From Odontesthes bonariensis (Eukaryota; Chordata; Actinopteri; Atheriniformes; Atherinopsidae): 64,000 bases of DNA. The DNA is taken from the NCBI RefSeq assembly GCF_027942865.1, contig NC_134529.1, positions 31,295,730-31,359,729 of the forward strand, given 5' to 3'. The first letter of the stretch is position 1, and every line of letters begins with the position of its first letter. Below the pieces are notes generated by a model. The model searched no databases and had not been told where the DNA came from. It worked only from the letters and a program-made list of their open reading frames with translations. The translations under genes and the position numbers were made by a program. Positions 52,839 through 63,957 of the stretch are shown here, in pieces.

Positions 52839-54332
52839 TTAAGAGATGTTTCACTGGTGGTCTTTGGACAAGTTTGGACTACACTCTCTAAAGTTTTGCT
52901 CTTTTGTTTCAAGCCTAATTAAATATTTACTGTAATTTGAGGATTGGGATTAAGAATTTGAAGCTGATACAGATGTAGCTGTTCAAACCTTGTGGCAACA
53001 CTCAATGACCATAAACTCATCTTGAGTAAGTTTCCACTGTCCAAGATGTCATAAGAAACAGGAAGTAAGGCAGATGTATGCAAGTTAAGACAAGATTTGG
53101 AAGGCTGAATAAAGTTTGAGTTAAAGCTGCAGATCTGCTGCTCACAAAGTCAAATTAAACCACTTCTCTTAGAGTTTGATTTGCCCTTTGGAGGGTCCTG
53201 TTGGAAGTCCAGGGGTCTGCACCATCAGGCAGGTTCCATACGTCCATACGTTCCATATGGTTATCTTCTGGTCTAAATAAGCCTAACAACAGAAATCTTG
53301 CTAATCAGTACTATGACACCTGTCAAACTCAGTGGGTCTTTCAGGTTATGCCACCCTGATTATGTGCACGCTCATGTAAATGGATGGAGTTGGCATCAGA
53401 TCACCAGTCACATTGATTTATTTCTCTCAGGCTGAGAAGTAACACAGCTGCTCCAAGATGACAAAAAGAGAGAGAATGTTGAATTAGTGAATTCATCAGA
53501 TTACAATGTGAGATGAATATGAACCAACAGACATCATTTCATGCAATTTTGTGAATTTGGTACACTGCACATTCGCACAATGTATGAGAAATACTTTCTA
53601 TTGGGTAAGAAAAGTCATTCATGTTCAAATCTTCACGTCAGCAGGAGGAGGGTCCTGAAGGATCGGCCTCTGGTTTAGGCTGCAGAAACAGTGAGGTCAC
53701 TAGTCTGAGTGGACCCTAACCGTCCACACGCCAACTTCTGTTTCACTCATCATTTTCTAAGAGAGCTGACTGGTCAGGAGGCGGTGCTTCCACATAGATC
53801 ACACATCCTTTATCTCAAAACCAGACCTCCTACAAGCAGGTGAGCTTTTCAGTACCGGTTAGCACGGTGATGCAACCCAGCAAGCAGTGAACCAGCTTCA
53901 TGGTACTGAAAATCCAGAGTAAGCACTCCCAGACTCGGATCTTGCATCTTACTTAAGGCCGCTGGTCAAGATGGCGGTTCAGTTTCACAACAACAAAGCT
54001 ATTTGTTCATGGATGAGTGTTCAGAAGGAAACTACAAATGCTGCATTCATTTCAAAGAGGCTTCCTATGATCACATGATATCAAAATCATTCTTAGTGAT
54101 TCACCACGATAGCTTTAGAGAAAAAAATGGAGCAGCATTTGATGAAAGAGCAGCAACCCAAGCTGAGCTTACAATGAGCTACCAGAATGAACTAGTCCAA
54201 GCTGAAACCCAAGCTGAAGCTCTGGGGTGACCCTGGAGTCCCTGGACCTGAACCCGATGCCCCAAAGCACAACTTCCTCCAAGTTAAATAAGCATTTTCA
54301 TTCGGAATTGTAGAAATAGAAAATGTACTCAC

Positions 54333-54405
54333 CTGTTAGGCTTCAGATATTAGAAATTCTTTGCCATGAGCCCATGGCAGAAGAAGCAGAGTGCAGGCAA
54401 CCAAA
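54333..54405 (-). other. probable non-coding exon 1 of the second connexin
   Basis: On the minus strand it ends CCTAACAG at a consensus donor GTGAGTAC and begins about 30 bp after a TATA-like box. No other minus-strand gene lies nearby, so I assign it to the connexin at 49969-50802. Confidence 0.5.
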
Positions 54406-54431
54406 GACACCACGCAGTGACCAGGGTCAGA

Positions 54432-54439
54432 CTTAAATA
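54432..54439 (-). promoter_or_regulatory. TATA-like box
   Basis: TATTTAAG on the minus strand, spaced correctly for the inferred exon 1 start near 54405. Confidence 0.5.
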
Positions 54440-54591
54440 GTGGTGAGAAGTGTGGGTTTGGTCCGACTGACTCAGACATGTTCGTAACAATCTGCTGACT
54501 GCAGCTTCTCATTTCCCTTTCTCAAGCTGGGCGGGATTCTGAGGAGCCCGGGGACAATGTTTCATCACTGTCTGACTGGAAAGGGAGACCT

Positions 54592-54820
54592 GACCATCCC
54601 TAACATCCCATTTCTTTACCGTCACCTCACCCATCCCTAACATCCCATTTCTTTACCGTCACCTCACCCATCCCTAACATCCCATTTCTTTACCGTCACC
54701 TCACCCATCCCGAACATCCCATTTCTTTACCGTCACCTCACCCATCCCTAACATCCCATTTCTTTACCGTCACCTCACCCATCCCTAACATCCCATTTCT
54801 TTACCGTCACCTCACCCATC
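54592..54820. repeat. 37-bp tandem repeat, about 6 copies
   Basis: The unit CATCCCTAACATCCCATTTC plus TTTACCGTCACCTCACC is repeated head to tail with almost no divergence (one CCCGAAC variant near 54710). It lies about 150 bp upstream of the inferred connexin promoter. Confidence 0.95.
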
Positions 54821-55310
54821 CAGCCCTGTGTTTGGCTGTTCATTCTGCTGGTGTGAAATGATCAGATGTAGAAATGTGCTCAACCCAGCTGCAGGGATAT
54901 CTTTCATGGTCAGGTGACTCTGCTGTTCATATTACAGCGCCCCTTCCACAAAGGTTGGGACGCTGTGCCCACGTCTTTGCCAAAGGTCTTGTCCAGTGGC
55001 TGTGGGACAGCCAGGGAAACTGGGATGAGCCCACATTCCCAGAAGAACTCTGGGAGACTTGTACCAGCATTCTCCCTGCTTTTCACGCTACAGTTTGTAG
55101 TTGATGATTGACAGATGATTAGCAAACCAATTTCTTTTGTTTGGCATGGAAAACAAGCCTTTGGGGCCAGTTTGGACACAGGTGTCAGAGCGTATGTGTT
55201 TGTATTCAGACTGTGTGAGTAGGGACTGTATCAGCTGCTTCTTCTGCTCATTGCTGTGCCGCCTGTAATCTTGGTAAACTTGGGACTGTGTCACAGACTG
55301 CATTAATAAT
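54821..55310. other. no gene seen
   Basis: Short overlapping frames on both strands near 54874-55179 without domain or splice support. Confidence 0.4.
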
Positions 55311-56115
55311 AGTGAGAATGCTTTAAGGCATTCTCACCATTAAGTTCCTCTTTCTCTTTATTATTATTATTCCGCCAGTTTTCGGCACCTAACTACTCCT
55401 GCATACTTGCAGCTATTTCTACAATTTTGGTATCAAAACGTTCAGCTCTTTCAGCAGATTGCTGCTATCACTTTTGGTGTTTTTAACTTTTACACTTTTT
55501 AAGATATTCAACTTTTATTCAAAATTTCCCGTCATTCATCCCCTCATTCAAATGAATGGAAACTGCTTTCAGCTCTTCCAAATCATCTTCCTCTTTCCAA
55601 CTATTTCTGCATGCTTTCAAACTTTAAATGGGTCACAAGACATTCAGCTATTACCAATTGTTTCAGCTTTTTCAAATCTTCAGCCAATTTTGAAATATGA
55701 CCGTTTCAAAAACATGAACATTTTTGCTCCTTCTTGATTTTTATGAATGAGAACACAGTTGAGTGCGTGCTGATAAGTTGTAAATTTTAAAATTTTTTCA
55801 AACAAATTCCTCTAACTTTCATACAGTTGAACTTACAGAAACAAATTATACCTTAAAATGTAGGAAGAATTGTCCTCTTTCAGCCAATGTAACTACTAAA
55901 GAGCTCACATTTACAGAATTTCAGCTATGAGCCTTGAACCGAGATCAACCTCTCAAATTCTCTGACTAACTCCAATGTTAAGTTTGGTAGTACACAAAAA
56001 TCCCAAAATCCCTTCAACCAATACCTCAGCAACAGTTTTTACTGCTAAAATTGAACTATTTTCAGCTTTTTTAGCACGGTCAGCTATCCCCATTCAGCTC
56101 ATAAGCATTCTCACT
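55311..56115. mobile_element. candidate DNA element with hairpin left end
   Basis: AGTGAGAATGC at 55311-55321 has its inverse GCATTCTCACT at 56105-56115. Directly inside the left end GCATTCTCAC (55328-55337) forms a perfect 10-bp-stem hairpin with the terminus. The interior is T-rich with repeated TTCAGCT motifs and no long frame with a domain. No target duplication seen. Confidence 0.45.
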
Positions 56116-58069
56116 GCTGTTTCACAGGAACAGCTCTTTCTAGTTCTGTTTATCATTCAGTAGCACTTCTATCTGTTAGGTTTAGGCAGTGTTGGAGTAC
56201 CCTTTATGAGATCTCAAATATTCTCACAAAAGACAAATATAGGATTTCCTGTCTCACTTTATTCATCTTCCCCTGGGATAGTGGTTTCTGTCCCTCAGGG
56301 TAAGGCTATCAAGGCTATTCTGGACAGAGGCCATTTGGATCTGTATGATGTACTGTACCATATTCTTTTGAGTCTCTTTTTTTCAGTATGTTACTTCTTT
56401 AGCTATGTCTTTCTGCTGTCTCTCACACAGGCCTTGCTGTGCTGAGCTGATCCAATCATGTCAGAGTCAGAGGAGATGAGAGGTCCCATCCTAACTCAGA
56501 ACAGTGAAAATGCTGAAAGAGCTTTACACAGCATTCCAGACACACACAGCATGTGGCTACACTGCTCCTTCTGAGGCAGTTGTCCCTGAAATACACTGAA
56601 TTACATTCCACTACATATTCATCTCATGAGAAATTCTGCTGCGCCATTATGCGCACTTACTACAAACAATTTCCACAAGTACTGATGTAAATATATTCCT
56701 GTTGTGGTGCTGCCCACTGGTCCGACTGGTGAGGGATTCACTGCAGATAAATGAGCCACAGGCCAATAAAAATAGAATAGAAAAATACTTTATTTATCCC
56801 CCAATGGGGGAAATTCAAATTCGTCAAGTAGCTCAACATTTTTTTAAATATTTACAATGATTGTATTAACAACAATAATACTACTACTACTAACTAAATA
56901 ATAATAAATGACTAAATGACAAAATAAACAAATAAATAAAAATCAATCAATCAATTTGAGAAGAACTCAGCAGTCACTGTTATAAAGCCTTCTGAAAAAA
57001 AAAAATGACTTTTTCACTTCCCAGAGTGTCTGTTTCAACACCACTGAGTGACTGAAGACACGTTGTTGGGGAGCGTGGGTGGCTCGGACAAGAGAAAAAT
57101 CTGATGATTTGGCAATCAACATGAAGTATAAAAAGGGAAGCGACAGTATCGCATTCAGGGACTGACTGAACAAGGCAGTGGTCATTGCTAAGGTAGGGAT
57201 GCAGCTAATCTCATACAAATACAATGAAAGTCGTTGAGCAGTCAAGTGTGAAAATGTGAAATCCATTATGTGATTGTGGTGACAGCTTTTAGGAATGGGA
57301 TTCCAATTCGAACAGTCTGTGGGAGCAGAGCAGGGCCATTTCAGTTTCTGAAATGTTAAAAAAAAAAAAGGTCCAACGAAGCTCTAAATGTGGTTTCACA
57401 TACTGATCGGATAGGATTTAATGGAACCGATGGAAGAAAAAAAAGCCAGACCCAATCCAGTAATAATGAATACGAATGGCTCTTCTAAAATGTTCAGTTT
57501 AGAATAGCTGATGAATATTTATCCTGTATTTATTTGAACAGACTTTAATGAAAATGATATAATACTTCTAAAAATATAAGACAAACCAGCACGAATGTAA
57601 ATGGGTGTATTTCATTAAGAGTTTTTCCATTCATTTCTGAAGAGTTCAGCAATAACACATTTGGATTTATTTGAACAAACCAAAGTATGTTTTATCTTTC
57701 AAATTCCTCAAAAATGACCATTGTCTGCCTAAATTACAGCTTTGTAAACTATTGCCAGGATGTGTACTCTGACATGGGTACAAACAAGCTCTCATTTCAA
57801 GTACCCTGGAAATGATTGAGTGGGCTGTAACAGGCTGGTCTCACTCACTGTCAGGACTCCATGAATCTATACTTTCAGTGCAGTGTATGTATCTAAGACA
57901 CACCAAGTGAATGCTGTGAAGGGGTGTGTGTTCAAACAGACTTTGTGTCTCGACCAAACAAAACAGCAAATAAAAGTAAAGTAGAAAAGCCTCTGCAGGG
58001 AACTGTCATATCTAAAGAAGTGTCTATTCATCCAAACCTTTCATGTCTCGTCTCTTGAAGGCTGTCACC
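56116..58069. other. upstream flank of the third connexin; repeat end at 56770-56830
   Basis: At 56770-56830 there is a fish LINE-type tail (AAAATACTTTATTTATCCCC, GGGGGAAATTCAAATTC). The remainder is AT-rich. An acceptor-like CTCGTCTCTTGAAG ends at 58060, ten bases before the start codon; the first non-coding exon is not identified. Confidence 0.4.
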
Positions 58070-58831
58070 ATGGGAGAGTGGTCCTTTCTCTCTGATCTGT
58101 TGGACAAGGTGCAGTCTCACTCCACTGTGTTTGGGAAGGTATGGATGAGCGTACTTTTCCTCTTCAGGATTTTTATCCTGGCTGCTGGTGTCGATAAAAT
58201 ATGGGGAGATGAACTGGCAAATATGAACTGTAACACCAAAAGTGTGGGATGCACAAACTTCTGCTACGATCGATCTTTCCCTCTGTCCCACACACGCTTC
58301 TGGGTCCTGCAGATCCTCACCGTCTCCACACCAACACTCATCTATCTGGGCCACGTCCTGCTGGTGATACGCAAAGAAAATAAGATGAGAAGACGCCTCC
58401 ATCAGAAAATGAGCAAGACTGGGATGAATAAAGTTCCCAGGTACTCAGATGAAAGTGGCAAAGTGCAGCTCAAGGGTGTCCTACTGGTCAGCTATTTGAT
58501 TCAGCTGGTGTTCAAGATAATGCTTGAAGTGTCTTTCATTGTCGGCCAGTACTACCTGTACGGCTTCATACTCATGCCCGCTAAGATTTCATGTCACACC
58601 TACCCTTGTCGAACACCAGTAGACTGCTTCATTAGTCGCCCCACAGAGAAAACCATCTTTATTGTCTTTATGTTGGCAATGGCTGTCCTCTCTGTGTTTC
58701 TCAACATTGTGGAGATGTTCCATCTGATGCTCTCAAAGATGAAGGAGAAGAAGAAGAGGAGAAGCAGCCGCTCAATTCCACACGAGGTCAGCTGTCCAAA
58801 CCAAAAACCTGGGGGTGTTACATTTTGTTGA
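58070..58831 (+). CDS. connexin, teleost short-tailed type
   Basis: A gap-junction subunit of 253 residues. It has MGEWSFLSDLLDKVQSHST at the N-terminus, four membrane segments, canonical loop cysteines C54/C61/C65 and C175/C180/C186 (C-x4-C-x5-C), and the SRPTEKTIFIVFML block. The intracellular loop is basic (RKENKMRRRLHQKM) and the tail is short and Lys/Arg-rich (KMKEKKKRRSSRS), ending GGVTFC. I start at the ATG in CACCATGG at 58070; an ATG 27 bases upstream lies before a possible splice acceptor and lacks the family N-terminus. It shares SHSTV and WMSVLFLFRIF with the connexin at 49969-50802, suggesting they are paralogues, but has the usual second-loop spacing. Intact. Confidence 0.95.
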   Translation: MGEWSFLSDLLDKVQSHSTVFGKVWMSVLFLFRIFILAAGVDKIWGDELANMNCNTKSVGCTNFCYDRSFPLSHTRFWVLQILTVSTPTLIYLGHVLLVIRKENKMRRRLHQKMSKTGMNKVPRYSDESGKVQLKGVLLVSYLIQLVFKIMLEVSFIVGQYYLYGFILMPAKISCHTYPCRTPVDCFISRPTEKTIFIVFMLAMAVLSVFLNIVEMFHLMLSKMKEKKKRRSSRSIPHEVSCPNQKPGGVTFC

Positions 58832-59394
58832 AGGACTGTGTGCTGCTGGAGATGCTTCAGACTGAGAGAAGTCACTTCGGAGCAGATCAGAGCTATATGC
58901 ACCTTGTGTGCCGACATTACCAATTCATACACGGCGGTGTAACAACTTCTATTTCAGGCTTTAAATCAACCTGGGAATCTGTTTCATTTCACTACAAACC
59001 GTTTGGTATTTCAGATGTGATGGTCTTGGCCTATGCAGAGCTCCATGCTTCCTACTCATTCACACACGTTCATAAACCGACAGATGCACCAATGGATGCC
59101 TACCTGCTTCAGTGTCTTGCCCAAAGACGTTTCCACATGTGGCCCGGGGAACCCGGAGTTCAACCACCGACTTTCCAAATGGTGGGTGAGCGCTCAGGTC
59201 CGCCCCATTGTGATCCATGTTAGTCTGATGGCTTAGTGGCTTTACATGTGCTTAGTTTCTTTTCAAGGCAAAAACTATTCAATGCTCCCTTTGTGCTGGA
59301 ACTCTCATGATATATGCCTTCATTGTGGTGTTGTACAGTGGAAAATGACTCCTTCAAGAATATAATTGATTTTTAATCCATTACTAATTTCACT

Positions 59395-59400
59395 AATAAA
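59395..59400 (+). terminator. candidate polyadenylation signal, third connexin
   Basis: AATAAA about 560 bp past the stop codon, within AT-rich sequence. It is the best plus-strand candidate in the first 600 bp. A diverged SINE-type segment (TGCTTCAGTGTCTTGCCC at 59107) lies in the inferred 3' UTR. Confidence 0.5.
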
Positions 59401-59844
59401 CTTGTGAATATAATTTGACTCGAAGCTTTTTTCTCAGATACGAGCAGACGCTGTTCAGAAAACATCATCCTGATGGAGCCTTCGCACCACTTTTAACCAG
59501 ACGAGTCAGTTACATATGAAATATTAGAAATCAAACTAGAGACAGAAACAGACAAAACTTTTACTACCACGATGCGCATGAAGGAAAAATAATAGATTTT
59601 TTTTAGGGATTCATTTTCTAAGATGGGTGATGATTTATTTTATTTTAGTCAGTAGAACTCATAGCAAACATATAGAATAACCACAATTCATATTTTTGGA
59701 AGACCCTCATCCAGCTGTTTTATTCTGAAGGGAAAAAACAAAAATAAAAATAAAAATCACAAATCCTGCAAACAACATTAATAATAAATAGCTGTTTCAG
59801 AAGAAATAGAGGGGAAAGAAACGATGGAATCCTGAAGCACAAAA
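59401..59844. other. no gene seen
   Basis: AT-rich interval without frames or repeat ends I can assign. Confidence 0.4.
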
Positions 59845-60640
59845 TCAGTTGGCGCTTAGTTCCAGATGCTGAGTCTTTTCTGCTCTAATAAAGACTCCAT
59901 TCTTCATCAGTCGGTTCCAGATCAGCTCTGCAGGATGGACTTTCCTCAGACTGAGTTTGCTGGTCACGTTATTGAGCTGATGTCTTACCTGAGGAAAAGC
60001 CTTGCTCTGTGGAGAGATGCAGTCCACCTGAACATCTCCTGCAGAGGTAATGGCTGCCATCTCCCCAGGTCCTTTACCTGACATCAGCCCGTATCATCAG
60101 TGATGGTGGGAATGGGCCCGTTTTCTTCAGCCAGTCATCTCTCTATGCTTCATCGGAGCAAACTAAAGCTCCAGATTGGTGATTCATCTCTGAATCTCAC
60201 TTCCATCGAACCATCCACAGTCCACGACGGCTTCTCTTCAGCCCACCTGCTTTTCTTCCCTTTGGGTGTCAGTGATGGTTTACTTTGGCTTTTTCTGGAT
60301 GGAAATCCCATTTCTTTCAGTTTGCTCTCAAACAGTGACTCCTGTTTCTGCCCATTGGTTCATCATTTTGTATAGTCAGGCTGTTTTCTGACCTCTTTGA
60401 CGTCTTTCTTGGTCAACCTGTATGTTTCCCTGTTACGAACTTCCCATTTTGTTTGTTCCTGCTCCAAGATTCAGACAAGCTGACTGGGAACATCCAACGT
60501 CTTCTGTCCCACTCGGAGATGAATCATTTTCTTGACTTTTAGAACCATTTCCATGGTCTCTCTACGTGGAACTGCTCGTTAGTCTGTGAGCACTCTTTAA
60601 ACAGCACATCATTTGCATGTTAATTCAAATTACAAGTTGA
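59845..60640 (-). pseudogene. unrecognised degraded coding-like tract
   Basis: The minus strand from 60560 to 59845 reads like protein with scattered stops: MVLKVKKMIHLRVGQKTLDV, then EQEQTKWEVRNRETYRLTKKD, SKLKEMGFPSRKSQSKPS, and finally an 80-residue open frame (MSGKGPGEMAAITSAGDVQV ... HPAELIWNRLMKNGVF). The composition is protein-like and the stops are few, but I do not recognise the family. It may be a processed pseudogene or a transposon relic. Confidence 0.35.
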
Positions 60641-61137
60641 TATAACCTTCGCCTCTACTTTGCTAAAATGGCTGTCATTAATTACAACTACAGTATGTTT
60701 TACATGTTTGCTTCCCTGCTGACTTGATACATGCACAGGTCGGTTTTAGTGAGTCGGTTCAGAGCTCAGTCTGCTCTGGTTCACTAGCATCAGAGGAAAT
60801 ATGTGTTTCTATAAGTGCATTGATTTAATAATGAGAGCATTCTTTTGGAATGGGGAATCATTTCATGGAAATTGGAATTTTCCAAACACTTGGAAATCTC
60901 TAGCAGAGGAAACTGGTGGTGAAAACCAAATAAGCCCGAGCTGCACAACCTTCCATGTTTGTTCAATAAAAAGCGGTTACTTTCTGTGGAGGGACAACAT
61001 TTCCCTACTTTTACAACCACTCAGCTTCATCTTTACTTTAAGGTATTTTGGGCGCTAATGGCCTTTATGCAACAGTGGGTAGACAGAAAAGGAGACAAAG
61101 AGAGATGGAAAGGACATGAGCAAGGGGCACAAGGCCA
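60641..61137. other. no gene seen
   Basis: Short frames only; none with a domain. Confidence 0.4.
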
Positions 61138-61311
61138 GGGCTCTGACTCGGGCTCTGACTCGGGCTCTGACTCGGGCTCTGACTCGGGCTCTGACTCGGG
61201 CTCTGACTCGGGCTCCGACTCGGGCTCTGACTCGGGCTCCGACTCGGGCTCCGACTCGGGCTCCGACTCGGGCTCCGACTCGGGCTCCGACTCGGGCTCC
61301 GACTCGGGCTC
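61138..61311. repeat. 12-bp tandem repeat GGCTCTGACTCG
   Basis: About 14 near-perfect units; T or C at position 5 of the unit distinguishes early (CTCTGA) from late (CTCCGA) copies. One plus frame reads Gly-Ser-Asp-Ser repeats, another Ala-Leu/Pro-Thr-Arg repeats. Confidence 0.95.
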
Positions 61312-62153
61312 TCTGGGCCTCAGTACACCAGACGCCTGCTCAACTGGTTGAGCCCCAATTCTTTTCCTTTTCTACAAAATGTGTACTCTGATCAGTCTAT
61401 CATGTTCTCAACTAAAGTCTCCCCTTCACTGTATAGATCACATGAGTTTACATCAGGAATAATGTAATGAAATGATGAGAAGAAGAACAGCATGATGACA
61501 CTGTGAGTTTCATTTCTGTAGGAGTGAGGAAACAGCTGTCCAGGCCAAAGGTCTGATTCCTAAAAGCAGCATGTGACACATGACATGAAACCACCAGTCC
61601 AAACAGGCCAGCCTATCAGGAAGAAGAAAGGAACAAAAAGCATACATTCTTTTAAAGAAATGACCTGCTAATGACACTAAATGACTTGGGAAAACAGATG
61701 TGTATCCTGTACTTCATTTAACATTCAGGAAGGAACAAATCAAACAATCCTCGTCTGATGTGACATGGCTTTCAGAACCATTACAAGAAAAACAACAAGC
61801 AAACATTAAATGTGCTGGAAATGTCCTCGTTCACTTTCCTGCACATGAACAGCTGTCAATGTTTCTGCTACTCCAGCACAAAAAGTTTAACTTCTCAAAG
61901 CAAACGTAGAACGAACCTGGTTCCACCAGCGGGCTCCACCAGCGTGCGGACAACGCTCCGCTCAGAAGTGGACCCAGGTGGCGACCCCAGCACCAGGACA
62001 GAGGACCAAACAGTCCACAGCTCAACATCTGCAGTCAGACATGATGACACAGAGCTCACAGAAACTGCTCCAGCACAGAACTAGTTAAGAGTCCATTTTC
62101 TAATTCATTTCCACAACTTGTGCAGTACGGTATGGTTATTTTGATATTTGAGT
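61312..62153. other. mcm9 3' flank and probable 3' UTR, no gene
   Basis: Lies just downstream of the mcm9 stop on the minus strand. No clear polyadenylation signal stood out to me; plus-strand frames at 61700-62084 have no domain. Confidence 0.4.
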
Positions 62154-63957
62154 TCAGACTTTGGCTGGCTTTAAAATCTCTTGGTCCCAGTCGGTGTCAA
62201 GAACATCATTACACACCTCAGTAGAACGGAACAGAGACGGTGCTGAGAGGAGAGTCCTGGAAGCATCACTGTTTGGTGGGGGGCTTAAACGGAAACACCT
62301 CCTCTTCTTCAGTCTCACAGCATAGTTATCCGGACCACTGTTCACCTCTGGCACATGAGGAGGGTCCGCCTGCTTTGGTCTGGTTGGGGACCCTGGCCCT
62401 TGGTCCTCTCCTGCAGGGGGCTTTGTAACTGCGCAGGCTATAGTTTTACCCCCCTTTCCTTTGGAGGAATTTAGAGCTTCCTTGATTTTTGAATTAGCTC
62501 TCAAACTTCCAATGGCGTCTCTTTTAGATGGACTTTTTGCCACTTCAGTCGGAGCTGTTGTTGTGGGTTGATTTGTGCAGGTGAATGAGAATCTTGACAG
62601 TTTGGTGGCAGCAGAGGAGGCCACGGCGGTCTTGATTTGGCCTGATTCCAAACCTTGTGGATTACTGATGGAAGAGGTTGGACTGAACGTGGGGCTGCCA
62701 GTACAGGGATCTACTTTCTCATCACTTGTGTTAACTGTGGATCTTTGCTGACATAGATTTCCTGTCCCTGTATTTTTCTCCCCCTCAGTATCACTATGTG
62801 CCCCTTCGTCCTTTCTAAAGAAATAAACATTGTACAGCCTTTTTGATGCAGCAGACATACTGGCTTTAGCTCCATTCTTTCCCACGTCGCTGACAAAATC
62901 CACCTCTTTTCCTCCACCAACAACCTCTGGAAGAGAGTCATCTGTGTTTTGCATCCATTTTCTCTTTCTTGCGTTTGGAAGTGGGCTGGCAGAGTCATCG
63001 TGACCAACTGTTTTCTGTGAATTTATTCCTGTGTTCCTTTGCTCTTCTGAGTCGGCAGTAATGTTGTGGCTGTGGACAGGTCTCATTTTCCTTGGTTTGA
63101 AGATAAAACCAGACAACCTTGCATGCAGGACTGAGTGCGTTTCAGCTTTAGCTTCCATCTTTGCACTTAGCACAGCACTGATGTTCTTCAGCCCAGTCAG
63201 GCCCTTCGGCTCTTCTTTCTCCAGTCCACTGTCTGTATTGGTGGAGCGGTTATCCTGAACTGGGATGTATGAAGGGAGGTGGCTGTCTAATGACAGTGTG
63301 CTGCTTGGATGGGTATCTGAAACTGCATCCCGGGCATCATTCATAATCTTACGTGCAGCATCTACACAAACCCTCCTTTCTGCATGTCCTCCTCCGGTCT
63401 CTTCATCACCCTGCTGCTGCTGCTGTTGTTTCAGCACCAGCTGCTGGACCCTTTTGTCCGTCAGATTCTTAGAGAACCTCTGAACGCCACATCCAAACAG
63501 CGGTGGATGGCTTGCATCTTTCCGTCTCTCAGACTGTTGGATCTCCTCTTGGGTTTTAGGAAGCCTCTGATTAATGCTTTCATTTTTATCAGCTTGTTTT
63601 CCCTCTTCTGTACCAAAGGTAATGATTTCCAGAGGATGTGGAATCACATCATGATTTAACATTGAGCTAGCATTACTCAGAACATCCTCATCAATCTGAC
63701 AACTTGGCTGTTTCCTTACTGTTGGCATACCTGACCAACCAGAGTTTACAGTCCTATTTAGGGTGTCTTGAGTCGATGTAATTATGGATAAATTCACATC
63801 ATGTAGTGACAGTGAGGGACTGCTGGTATGGAACCCGTCCAAACCACTATCCACTGCAATGTTGCTGCTTTGGGTTTTGTCAGAGTTGGTGCTGCTGAGT
63901 TGATGCTGGTGATCAGCAGCTGGAGGATCAGAGGCCTCTGAGGTGCTGCCCCTCAGC
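62154..63957 (-). CDS. mcm9: MCM9 helicase subunit, C-terminal exon (partial gene)
   Basis: MCM9 with MCM8 forms a hexameric helicase used in homologous recombination and mismatch repair in the nucleus. This exon codes for 600 residues and starts at an acceptor (TGCTTTCTTCACTAG, AG at 63959-63958); the helicase core lies off the window. The identification rests on the tail: a basic KKRRCFRLS block (about 550), SLF (about 574) and DTDWDQEIL near the end, the same order as in vertebrate MCM9, and short ARLSGFIF (about 280) and TKLSRFSFT (about 452) motifs like the KLAKFTF motifs of its RAD51-binding region. An SKRLYNVYFF segment (about 371) looks like a third copy. A Gln run (about 177-182) is encoded by CAG/CAA. 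The rest is low-complexity and polar, as expected. The frame is open throughout. Confidence 0.85.

Larger units (their letters stand above)
50819..54332 (-). other. probable intron 1 of the second connexin
   Basis: A 3.5-kb interval between the acceptor at 50819 and a GTGAGT donor at 54332. It contains the TTAA element at 51396-52838 and a SINE-like end at 51245-51345 (CCATCCATCCATTTTCTGC). No coding frame of its own. The pairing of the two splice sites is inferred. Confidence 0.55.

Noticed and set aside
54592-54820. CRISPR-like array
   Set aside because: The 37-bp units are directly contiguous with no unique spacers, and the genome is vertebrate.
58043-58069. Upstream ATG giving a 262-residue third connexin
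   Set aside because: The conserved family N-terminus MGEW starts at 58070 in a better context, and a possible acceptor lies between the two.
60959-61351. GSDSGSDS reading frame as a dentin-phosphoprotein-like or SD-repeat protein gene
   Set aside because: It is a pure 12-bp tandem repeat with unrelated short ends, no signal peptide and no exon structure.
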